NCBI GenBank assembly: GCA_030682135.1
Contig: JAUXQT010000086.1
Span: 1-64,000, forward strand
Direction of reading: 5' to 3'
Source: Nitrospirota bacterium
GTDB lineage: Bacteria > Nitrospirota > Nitrospiria > Nitrospirales > Nitrospiraceae
Length of the DNA: 64,000 bases
Each line of letters begins with the position of its first letter. Position 1 is the stretch's first letter. The notes beneath the pieces are model-generated. The model was not told the origin of the DNA. It was given only the letters and a program-made list of their open reading frames with translations, and did no database searches. Position numbers and translations under genes: made by a program. Of the stretch, positions 56,921 through 63,913 are shown piece by piece.

Positions 56921-58164
56921 GCCGGCTTATCCAACTTCTCGATGCCCAACGCTTTCAGAATCACTTTTTCATAGTAGGGCTCGCTGATACCGCGTTTCAT
57001 CTTATGGAGGAAATATTTTTCCAGCCCGATCTTGGCCAGGTGGACCCACTTGCCCTTCTTCGCCCAGGTCACATTTCTCGGCGCCATCTGTGGCAAGGCC
57101 ACGAACGCGACGCCCGTGTCCCCCATGTCGGCCAGGCAGATCGCATTCCAGGTCGCGGTATCGCGCTTGGGATCGTTCTCGATATCCGCCTTGATGTTGT
57201 GGACTGCGGCGGAAACCATCGATTCGATCATGTAACCGGTCTTGGGGGCGCCGGTCGGAATGGGGGTCACTTCGACCGGTGGAATCGCCACGCAAACACC
57301 GACCGAATAAATATTTTTGTACTTGGGATTGGCCTGATAGGCATCGATGTTCACGAACCCCTTGGGGTTGCACAAGCCTGGCGTACCAGCCACCGCATCC
57401 ACCCCGGCGAACGGCGGGATGAACATGGAATACCGGAACGGGATCTCCTGTCCGTCCTCCAGCAGCACCTTGCCGGGCTGGACTTCTTTGATCGAACTAT
57501 TCGGAATTGGCTTGATGGAATGTTCGGCGAACTCGTCCTCCATGAGGCGGCGCGAAGCCCCCACTCCGGCCAATCCCATATGTCCGATGTACGGTTCCGG
57601 CGTCACGAAATAGATCGGCACTTTCTTCCGAAGCTTCTTTTTCCGAAGATCGGTGTCGAGGATGAACGCCATCTCATAGGCCGGTCCGAAACAGGAGGCG
57701 CCTTGGGCCGCCCCGACGACGATGGGACCGGGATTTTTGAGGAAAGCCTGGTACGAGCCCCAGGCCTGCTCGGCATGGTCCACATTACAGATGGATTGGG
57801 TATAGCCGCTGGGGCCCAGCCCTGGGACCGCGCCGAAATTCAGCTTGGGCCCCGTCGCGATGATCAGATAGTCGTACGGCACCTCGCCCTTAGCAGTGAC
57901 CACTCGATTCTGCTCGGGCTCGATCCGGTCCGCCGTGGCATGGACGAACTCGATCCCTTTCTTGGCCAAGACAGGCGCGATCTGAAAACTGATGTCTTTC
58001 CTGGTCCGCCAACCGACGGCGACCCAGGGATTCGACGGCACGAAATGAAAGGACTCGACATTGGAGATAACCGTGACCTTGTGTTTCTTTGCGAGAAACG
58101 CCCGCGCCTCATAGGCCGCCGGCAGTCCGCCGATCGATGCGCCGATGATCACCACTCGTGCCAT
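56917..58164 (-). CDS. Sulfide:quinone oxidoreductase-like flavoprotein
   Basis: A 415-residue FAD enzyme of the SQR/flavocytochrome c sulfide dehydrogenase family. FAD motifs are VVIIGASIGGLPAAYEA (about 4-20) and YDYLIIATGPKLNFG (about 97-111). Cysteines at about 126 (SICNVDH), 158 (GASCFGPAYE) and 343 (AICLADMGDTG) match the spacing of the three catalytic cysteines in characterised SQRs. It should oxidise sulfide to sulfane sulfur and reduce quinone at the membrane through C-terminal amphipathic helices. AAAGGAG precedes the ATG at 58164. Confidence 0.88.
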   Translation of the reverse strand: MARVVIIGASIGGLPAAYEARAFLAKKHKVTVISNVESFHFVPSNPWVAVGWRTRKDISFQIAPVLAKKGIEFVHATADRIEPEQNRVVTAKGEVPYDYLIIATGPKLNFGAVPGLGPSGYTQSICNVDHAEQAWGSYQAFLKNPGPIVVGAAQGASCFGPAYEMAFILDTDLRKKKLRKKVPIYFVTPEPYIGHMGLAGVGASRRLMEDEFAEHSIKPIPNSSIKEVQPGKVLLEDGQEIPFRYSMFIPPFAGVDAVAGTPGLCNPKGFVNIDAYQANPKYKNIYSVGVCVAIPPVEVTPIPTGAPKTGYMIESMVSAAVHNIKADIENDPKRDTATWNAICLADMGDTGVAFVALPQMAPRNVTWAKKGKWVHLAKIGLEKYFLHKMKRGISEPYYEKVILKALGIEKLDKPA

Positions 58165-58280
58165 GTTCCGCTCCTTTGGTGTGGATGGCGGCAAGCCATC
58201 AGCCTTCAGCAGTCAGCCTGAACACGAAGCCTGTCGTCGGGCTATTTCCGAAGCTGATGGCTGGTTGCTGATAGCTCCCC

Positions 58281-58490
58281 TTATCTCTTCCCCGTCTGAC
58301 AGGTATTGATTCCCAGCAAGGTCCAGGCTGGGCAGAAGCCGATTGCGCCCGTGACCAACATGATCGTCCCGACCACCAGCGCGATACCAGTTCCTACCGG
58401 GGGCAACCCGGCAAAAGCCCCGATCCCGAGCAATGCGATTCCCAAAACAATCCGAATCGGTCGTTCAACTCCCCCTACATTGCATGCCAT
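58281..58490 (-). CDS. DUF2892 (YgaP-like) small membrane protein
   Basis: A 69-residue protein with two membrane helices and the family start ACNVGGVERPIRIVLGIALL, ending in GFCPAWTLLGINTC. DUF2892 domains often sit beside or fused to rhodanese sulfur transferases; here it neighbours sulfide:quinone oxidoreductase. The two Cys near the end may be redox-active. Confidence 0.82.
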   Translation of the reverse strand: MACNVGGVERPIRIVLGIALLGIGAFAGLPPVGTGIALVVGTIMLVTGAIGFCPAWTLLGINTCQTGKR

Positions 58491-58510
58491 GGGTGCACCT
58501 CCTTGGTTGG

Positions 58511-58692
58511 GCTGAAGCTATCAGCTCTCAGCGTTCAGCCGTCAGGGTTCGGATTCGGAGACTGTCGGCTGATTCCTATCTTGATCGGTATGAGTCCTCG
58601 CAGAGGAAATGGATTCAGCTTTCTCTCGGCGTATTCTCTTGTGATTCTCCGCTGTATTCTCATACTGATAGCTGAATGCTGACGGCTGACCG
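58511..58692. repeat. Long intergenic palindrome with CAGCCGTCAG and CTATCAGC motifs
   Basis: The left segment AGCTATCAGCTCTCAGCG then TTCAGCCGTCAG is mirrored at the right by CTGATAGCTGAATGCTGACGGCTGA. A similar shorter arrangement (AAGCCATCAGCC...GCTGATGGCTGG...GCTGATAGCT) fills 58190-58280. Both lie between minus-strand genes and belong to the CATCAGC-type repeats of this window. Confidence 0.65.
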
Positions 58693-59166
58693 CTACTTAT
58701 CCACTCCGAATCGATACAAATCATGGCACGTCGTGCAGCGCGCGGTCATGCTGGAGAGACGCTGGAGAATCTGCTGTGGAGTCTCTTTCTGGACAACCGC
58801 ATCTGCGAGGGCATCCATGTCCTTATGGATCGACATGCCCATTTGCTTGAATGGCAACGGTAGTTTCGCCATCAGCGCCGGATTCACATCCGCCGCCATG
58901 CCCATTCCCGCTGAGCGGGCCGCCTGTTCAATCTGCGTTCGATCCGCAGCCTGATCCTGGCTGGTCAAGCCCGTGACCACTCCATGGACCGCCTTCAAAA
59001 GCATCCGCATCTCTCCCAGGATCATGTCTCGCTCGGCCGGTGCTAAGACGATTTGCGTCCGCCCATCCGTGCCAGGCATCGTCCATCCGCGCACGAAGAA
59101 CCATCCAGCAACCGCCATCGTCACAATCCATAATCCCAACGTGATCCGGCAGAATGTCGATCTCAT
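58693..59166 (-). CDS. Cytochrome c'-like membrane-anchored protein
   Basis: A 157-residue protein with an N-terminal anchor (about 8-27), a helical domain and a C-terminal haem site CTTCHDLYRFG (about 147-151), the cytochrome c'/c-556 layout. It overlaps the preceding cytochrome gene by four bases. Likely an electron carrier or NO-binding protein. Confidence 0.8.
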   Translation of the reverse strand: MRSTFCRITLGLWIVTMAVAGWFFVRGWTMPGTDGRTQIVLAPAERDMILGEMRMLLKAVHGVVTGLTSQDQAADRTQIEQAARSAGMGMAADVNPALMAKLPLPFKQMGMSIHKDMDALADAVVQKETPQQILQRLSSMTARCTTCHDLYRFGVDK

Positions 59167-59543
59167 CGAAGCTCACCTCCCATGCCATCATTTTGTTGAG
59201 GAGCCAGCGTGCGCACATAAGCGAGCGCATCCCAAATCTCATCGTCTGTGAGTGATTCCCTCCAGGCTCCCATCGCCGTATTCGGCTTGCCGTCATGCAC
59301 ACTCTTGAACAACCTCGCATCCAGCTTCCCTTGAACCGCCGGAGATGTCAGGTCGGCAACCGGAGGCGTAAACTTCATCTGCCCCTCACCCTTCCCGTCG
59401 ATCCCATGACAACGGACACAAGTCGTCGAAAAAATCACTCTGCCGCTGAGCACATCCCGCTCCGGTTGAGAGACGTTCAATTCTTTCAGGCTCGCGCCCC
59501 CAGCAAGCGCCAAGAGCACGGCTCCAACCAGTACGATTTTCAT
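59163..59543 (-). CDS. Periplasmic monohaem cytochrome c
   Basis: A 126-residue exported cytochrome c: signal peptide about 1-19, haem site CVRCHG (about 42-47), Met ligand in NTAMGAW (about 94) and the tail LTDDEIWDALAYVRTLAPQ that marks this paralogue group (also at 15244 and 34395). GGAGG precedes the ATG. It is the first gene behind the sigma-54-like site at 59582. Confidence 0.88.
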   Translation of the reverse strand: MKIVLVGAVLLALAGGASLKELNVSQPERDVLSGRVIFSTTCVRCHGIDGKGEGQMKFTPPVADLTSPAVQGKLDARLFKSVHDGKPNTAMGAWRESLTDDEIWDALAYVRTLAPQQNDGMGGELR

Positions 59544-59581
59544 TTCATTGCCTCCTTGCCTTCCTGTCCGTTGAATAACAT

Positions 59582-59597
59582 TGCGAGTGAGATGCCA
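59582..59597 (-). promoter_or_regulatory. Candidate sigma-54 promoter upstream of cytochrome pair
   Basis: On the minus strand TGGCATCTCACTCGCA keeps GG-N10-GC, with TCGCA as -12 box like two other candidates in this window. A start near 59571 gives a 28-base leader to the ATG at 59543. Confidence 0.42.
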
Positions 59598-59785
59598 CGC
59601 AGACGTGGAAATACCTCGGGCCTAAACCTCTGCACAAACAAAGCCTTAGGAGGAAGGGGTTGGAAAGCAACGCCGACAGATTACTGGAACTGGCGAGAAA
59701 GACCCCGCTGAGCATCTGCTCACTGTCGCAAGACGCTACAGCTGGGGAAGGTCAACGGTCATTCGTCGTCACGACTCAGGTAGAT

Positions 59786-59812
59786 AGGCCGAAGGCTTTT
59801 AGCCTTAGGCCT
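59786..59812. terminator. Strong hairpin in gene-free region
   Basis: AGGCC-G-AAGGC pairs with GCCTT-A-GGCCT over a five-base loop. It lies in the 59544-59969 stretch, which holds no other gene I can support, between the cytochrome promoter and the BrnT remnant. It resembles the AGGCTGAAGG palindromes. Confidence 0.45.
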
Positions 59813-59969
59813 TCCGCCTGAACACCTCAATAGCTACCATTCGGCAATCGGTCATCCTGCGACAATAATGAGCTGGGACTGGCTCCGATTCCAAGCGGTG
59901 CCTGTCCCGCTTCTTGTTCACTCTCCCTCAGTCTTGCGGCATCCAGGCGATTAGTGTATATACGATAAT

Positions 59970-60260
59970 GTGTTTACGTGAGACATTTCGAAGGCCATCG
60001 CGAACTTCGAGAAGCATGGCGTTCCGTTCGAGGAGGCAGCCACAGTCTTCGGCGATGCCAACGGACTTGACTGGGACGACGTGGCACATTCGCACCAGGA
60101 ACAGCGGTTCAAGCGACTTGGCCTATCAGTGAGCAAGCGGCTGTTGCTCGTCGTGTATACGGTACGGAGGATGGAACATGAAAAAGAAAAATTTAGGATC
60201 ATCAGTGCGCGGCCAGCGAGCCGGCGGGAGCGCCAAGCCTATACCAGACTCACAGATTGA
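59970..60260 (+). pseudogene. BrnT-family toxin with nonsense codon near start
   Basis: From GTG 59970 the frame reads F-T-stop-D then ISKAIANFEKHGVPFEEA, ATVFGDANGLDWDD, RLLLVVYTV and IISARPASRRERQAYTRL, the complete BrnT pattern. BrnT proteins start with a Trp-Asp motif, so TGA at 59979-59981 most likely replaces TGG (Trp). Translation could only begin beyond it, at a site not evident. BrnT is a ribonuclease toxin paired with BrnA, which overlaps its 3' end. A sequencing error is the alternative. Confidence 0.7.
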
Positions 60261-60471
60261 TTTCTCGGACATCCCGGAGTCTACAGAGGAAGAACTCCGG
60301 CGCGCGCGTCGGGTCGGCAGACCGGCCAGCGGCATGGCGAAGCAGTTGATCGCCATTCGTCTCTCGCCGCGGCTGTTGAGCCAGCTCAGAAAGATGGCAG
60401 CCAAGCAAGGGAAGCCCTATCAGTCACTGATTCATGAACTCTTAGAAAAAGCCGCCTCCAAAGCCGCGTAA
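60178..60471 (+). CDS. BrnA-family antitoxin
   Basis: A 97-residue protein with a basic N-terminal tail and a C-terminal ribbon-helix-helix: IAIRLSPRLLSQLRKMAAKQGKPYQSLIHELLEKA. The middle DFSDIPESTEEELRRARRVGRP is typical of BrnA. It starts inside the last 83 bases of brnT in another frame. It should bind BrnT and repress the operon. With brnT apparently broken it may be a relic or still act as a repressor. Confidence 0.8.
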   Translation: MKKKNLGSSVRGQRAGGSAKPIPDSQIDFSDIPESTEEELRRARRVGRPASGMAKQLIAIRLSPRLLSQLRKMAAKQGKPYQSLIHELLEKAASKAA

Positions 60472-60477
60472 CGGTCC

Positions 60478-60545
60478 TTCTGGTCTGTCTCGTCTATCTC
60501 GTCTGTCTGGTTCCTCTGGTTGGTTTCCCAACCTGGCCAGCCAGA
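60478..60545. repeat. Pyrimidine-rich direct repeats and small palindrome
   Basis: TCTGTCTCG, TCTATCTCG and TCTGTCTGG follow each other directly, then GTCTGG faces CCAGCCAGAC across about 30 bases. It lies just after brnA, at the edge of the AT-rich cassette. The rest of 60546-60800 holds nothing I recognise. Confidence 0.5.
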
Positions 60546-60800
60546 CAACCCCTCTCGCATTTCTCGCTCGCCCCTCATCTCTCGCGCTCCACCACACAGA
60601 CCGGAACCCACCAGCCTCGTCTCGCATCGGAACCCAGGCCGCTCTCGTACAAGCGTAAAGGGGCAAGGTCAAGCAACGACCCCGGTGCTTCTCTCCTAAA
60701 TGGCTTGTGGGCTGATCTGCAGCCGATACCGTCATGGGAGCGGTGAAAAAAGTAGTCGAGAATAGAAGGGCTTGGTCGGGCGAGGAATTGCAGATAAATA

Positions 60801-61382
60801 TTACTCGCTCTGATGATCTTCTGGAAGACCAATTCGCTGCTGGAAATATGAGAAACGACTACTCAGATGTTCGAAATATGGACTTTTCATGACACAGCGT
60901 CGTTTTGCTTCGAATGTAAGTCTCCTATACACCTCGTCTGTTGGAACGGAAAAGTACCGCTTAAAGTCTATTCCTAGCTCTTGGAGGCCTTCCCTCAATG
61001 CGTCGGCTTCTGGGGCAACCTTCTGAAGAAAATGATAGCGTTCAAGTTTATTCTTTACGAAAAAATCCTGCTCCCTTGTACTCAGTGGGGTCGCGCCCAA
61101 ACAAAGCTCATCGGCTGTGGTGACTTCACAGAACAGGATATTCGGCAACATTTTGTCAGGCCTAACCGTAGCACCATTTCTGGCGCGAAAGTCCTGCAGT
61201 AGATCGCAGTCTTGCGAGACTATGACCGCATATGGGTGTTTGATCCGGTCGACTTTCGGGACTGAAGTAGCATCTACGGTTGTAATATCAAGGCGTGCTT
61301 GGACGAGGTTCGAAATAATCTCTCCTTGCCTTAACTCTCCCTCAGAGAGCGAGGCAACATAAATGACACCCTCGCCAGGCAA
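60801..61382 (-). CDS. Hypothetical protein of TIGR04255 cassette
   Basis: A 193-residue soluble protein I cannot assign. Visible features: LRQGEIISNLVQARLDI near the start, HPYAVIVSQDCDLLQDF (about 49-65; a D-C-D motif), LPNILFCEV and a basic C-terminal region FEAKRRCVMKSPYFEHLSSRFSYFQQRIGL. The QDCDLLQ/FCEV pair could form a nuclease or metal site, which is speculation. It follows the 61387 gene by four bases and ends the cassette. Composition is more AT-rich than flanking genes. Confidence 0.65.
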   Translation of the reverse strand: MPGEGVIYVASLSEGELRQGEIISNLVQARLDITTVDATSVPKVDRIKHPYAVIVSQDCDLLQDFRARNGATVRPDKMLPNILFCEVTTADELCLGATPLSTREQDFFVKNKLERYHFLQKVAPEADALREGLQELGIDFKRYFSVPTDEVYRRLTFEAKRRCVMKSPYFEHLSSRFSYFQQRIGLPEDHQSE

Positions 61383-61386
61383 GCGA

Positions 61387-61791
61387 TTAGTCCTCCGCTA
61401 TTATATGGAAACCTGGGCGCTGATAGGATTTCCCTTGGTTGGCTGGAACTGACTGACGCGAAGGTAAGGCTTGACGCTGATACTGTGCGCGTTTGCGATC
61501 ACAGTCGTAGATTTCAGCCATCGACTCACACAATTCAGGCATGCCACGTTCTGAAATGTAGTCCACAATTTTGTGACAAAGAATTCTTGCCAAGGGAAGT
61601 TTTTGAGAAAGAGTCCACTTAGCCAGATCCTGAGCAGAGGTTGTAATAACGTGGTAGTCGGATGAGGTGGTAAACAATACCTCTGTTTCGGCGCCAAGGG
61701 TTGAAGTGACCGTGGTTGTCCCTGTGCCGAATTCTTCAGGATTGAGCAGAAGGCTGCACTCCTGGTGTGATTGCTCTTGGTTCCATCGCAT
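61387..61791 (-). CDS. Hypothetical protein of TIGR04255 cassette
   Basis: A 134-residue protein starting MRWNQEQSHQECSLLL and overlapping the 3' end of the TIGR04255-type gene by 56 bases. It has a Ser/Thr-rich strand region (GTGTTTVTSTLGAETEVLFTTSS), a helix (SAQDLAKWTLSQKLPLARILCHKIVDYISERG) and a basic tail. No family is recognised. A longer frame from 61896 is possible. The overlap implies coupled translation with its neighbour. Confidence 0.55.
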   Translation of the reverse strand: MRWNQEQSHQECSLLLNPEEFGTGTTTVTSTLGAETEVLFTTSSDYHVITTSAQDLAKWTLSQKLPLARILCHKIVDYISERGMPELCESMAEIYDCDRKRAQYQRQALPSRQSVPANQGKSYQRPGFHIIAED

Positions 61792-62554
61792 TGTGGAGCT
61801 GGGGAGTAACACACCACTTAAAAAGCCTTCCAGCCTCTCGGTTGAAGTAGTTGAGTCTCTCTCCGGCACTGTTGACCTCCATTTTTTCGGAGACAAAGAA
61901 ATCCGAATCTATCATGTAGCAAGGCTCGTCCGTGTCTGGTCGTTGAGTAAGTCCATGCACAATGCGTACATTTCCCATTCCGTTGTCTAATTCTACCAAA
62001 AGCTCTTTCCTTACATTCTGCACATTCTTACCTATGACGGAGCCCAGCTCTCCCGAAATATGAGGTGCAAGAAGCGCTGACCATTCGACACCTTTGAGAT
62101 TGAGCTTTGATCGATTGATTACATCTCGATAACGCAATCCAATGCGCGTGAAATGCGCAGGTTGGTATGTTCGTTCAAGGCTATCCACGGCATGAAGCAG
62201 GCGATCCTTAAAATCACTCCACTGCGAGTAGCGCTTGGAAGTTAATGCAATAAATTCATTCGAAAGAGTAACGGTCCAAGTCTCGTCTTCTGAATAGAAA
62301 TCGTACGCCAGCCTACCTGATTTAACTGCCCATGGAATGTCATCTCCAAAAACTTTTTTAATCTCTGGGGGTAAAGACAGCGCCGCATCAAACTGGCGCT
62401 CCTTGAATAACGGGTATGTAGCTCTTAGTTGTTCTTGAAATTGAAAGGGAGACTCCGCATCAATTCGCAAAATAGGGGGGAAGCGTAATTGGCAGATGAC
62501 GGTTTCTAGTGGATTCTTTGCGTAGATAACGCGATCACTGTCAGGGAAGCGCAT
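61736..62554 (-). CDS. TIGR04255-family protein
   Basis: A 272-residue protein matching the sporadically distributed TIGR04255 family. It has the start YAKNPLETVICQLRFPPILRI, the central YDFYSEDETWTVTLSNEFIALTSKRYSQWSDF, then FTRIGLRYRDVINR and YMIDSDFFVSEK. These are family features; function is unknown and members occur patchily, often with two small neighbours as here. It leads a three-gene AT-rich cassette beside a toxin-antitoxin locus. The start at 62554 lacks a strong ribosome site. Confidence 0.75.
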   Translation of the reverse strand: MRFPDSDRVIYAKNPLETVICQLRFPPILRIDAESPFQFQEQLRATYPLFKERQFDAALSLPPEIKKVFGDDIPWAVKSGRLAYDFYSEDETWTVTLSNEFIALTSKRYSQWSDFKDRLLHAVDSLERTYQPAHFTRIGLRYRDVINRSKLNLKGVEWSALLAPHISGELGSVIGKNVQNVRKELLVELDNGMGNVRIVHGLTQRPDTDEPCYMIDSDFFVSEKMEVNSAGERLNYFNREAGRLFKWCVTPQLHNAMEPRAITPGVQPSAQS

Positions 62555-62871
62555 GTGGCCTTTCGTTAGGCTCGATCAGTCATTAGCAGGGGCAATGTGA
62601 AACAATAGCACATACGGGGGTCCACCAACACCGTAACATTTTGCGCGAGAATTGAAATCATTGTCAACGTTTGAACTTCAAGTTAGGCGCAATCGATTCC
62701 GAAACTAGTCAAAGCGGATAAAGGTCGACGGTATCCGCCGCCATCTCTTTGGTAGACGGCTTCGAGTGTCTATATTTACAGACTTCCCAAAAGGAACCCC
62801 GGGCCATTCTTCGCTGACACAGCAAACATCCAAATATGGTCCTTCCTAGCCTACTCATTTACGTTACCCCA

Positions 62872-62963
62872 GGATGGCCCGGATGAGTCCCCCATTGCGC
62901 GCGTCCAACGAGGGGAGTCCGCGCCCGCGCGTTGCGCGAGCACAGGGGACTCACCGGGCCACC
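62872..62963. repeat. GC-rich palindromic element
   Basis: GGATGGCCCGGATGAGTCCCC at the left faces GGGGACTCACCGGGCCACC at the right, with two single-base bulges. The centre is a run of CG steps (GCGCCCGCGCGTTGCGCG). It ends ten bases before the OsmC stop codon and is strikingly GC-rich next to the AT-rich cassette. The remainder of 62555-62871 holds no supported gene. Confidence 0.7.
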
Positions 62964-62973
62964 CCTCCCCCTA

Positions 62974-63408
62974 CTACCGGATCGTCGCCTCCAAGGTCAC
63001 TTTGGCCTTCATCGAGTTGGAAATCAGACAGTTCGCCTCGGCTTTCTCGATCAGCTCCTTCGCCTTGGCCGCATCGGCGCTCGTCGAAAGCGTGATGGTC
63101 GGCTTCAACGTGATGGCCGTGAACTGAAACTTCCCCTCGACCAATTCCAGCTTTCCTTCTGCCGCGCTCTCGTAGGAGGTAAAGATCAGACCTGCTCGCT
63201 CCGCCACTGACAGGAATGTCGTCATCAAACAGATATTGGCGGACGCAACGAATAGATCCTCCGGCGACCAGACGCCTTCGTGTCCTTTGAACTCCGGCGG
63301 CGTTGCAACTTGGATATCCGGTTTGCCGGCACAGGAAATAACTCCCTTCCGCTGCTCCGTCCATTTCACCGCCGTGTGATACAGATAGACTTTCGGCTTC
63401 ACATCCAT
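62974..63408 (-). CDS. OsmC-family protein
   Basis: A 144-residue OsmC/Ohr-fold protein. It has PPEFKGHEGVWSPEDLFVASANICLMTTFLSVAERAG (first Cys about 59) and ELIEKAEANCLISNSMKAKV (second Cys about 128). The pair of cysteines suggests peroxidase activity on organic hydroperoxides or sulfur species. It is distantly related to the OsmC at 50272. The DsrE-like gene precedes it by 46 bases. Confidence 0.87.
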   Translation of the reverse strand: MDVKPKVYLYHTAVKWTEQRKGVISCAGKPDIQVATPPEFKGHEGVWSPEDLFVASANICLMTTFLSVAERAGLIFTSYESAAEGKLELVEGKFQFTAITLKPTITLSTSADAAKAKELIEKAEANCLISNSMKAKVTLEATIR

Positions 63409-63454
63409 GATTCCTCCCAGTTCCTGCTATCAGCTATAGGCCATCAGCTCTTCG

Positions 63455-63913
63455 TTACGGTTTGATGTAGGCCCACCCCTGCTCTTGCAATTCCATCAGA
63501 CGAACCATAGCCGGCATGGTGCGATCCACCTGATCGATCAAATCGGCCCTCGTAAGCCCTTGAGCCTTCATCGTGTTTGAACAGGCGGTATACGAGACCC
63601 CATAGGAGGTCTTCAGCCTCGCCAGCTCTTCGGCCAGCTTCGTATCCTGTTTCGTGAACAACGACAGTCCAGCTCCATGGGCGACGAGTTCCACCATCAC
63701 TCGTTCGGCTCCTATGGCTTCATAAAGATTCTTGATGTTGTTGAGCGCGCCCTTCTGCACCTTCTCCTCTCCGCTATTCAGATGCATGACCACGCGATGG
63801 ATCTTGCTGCCAGCCTCCGGTCCTTCTGCGCTCTGCACCGGTCCCACGCCACAGACAAGACCGATGAATATCATCAAGCCGACGAAACCGACAACAGTGG
63901 CATATCGAGACAT
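63455..63913 (-). CDS. Periplasmic DsrE-family protein
   Basis: A 152-residue exported protein (signal peptide about 1-28). The mature part resembles DsrE-like proteins: HRVVMHLNSGEEKVQKGALNNIKNLYEAIG, VELVAHGAGLSLF, and YTACSNTMKAQGL, where the single Cys sits at the usual sulfur-carrier position. Periplasmic members often accompany sulfur oxidation genes. AAGGAG precedes the ATG at 63913; an ATG at 63919 is too close to that site. The last 87 bases of the window show no gene. Confidence 0.8.
   Translation of the reverse strand: MSRYATVVGFVGLMIFIGLVCGVGPVQSAEGPEAGSKIHRVVMHLNSGEEKVQKGALNNIKNLYEAIGAERVMVELVAHGAGLSLFTKQDTKLAEELARLKTSYGVSYTACSNTMKAQGLTRADLIDQVDRTMPAMVRLMELQEQGWAYIKP

Noticed and set aside
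59914-60132. Plus-strand frame overlapping the BrnT remnant
   Set aside because: It is in a different frame from the conserved BrnT motifs and carries none of its own.
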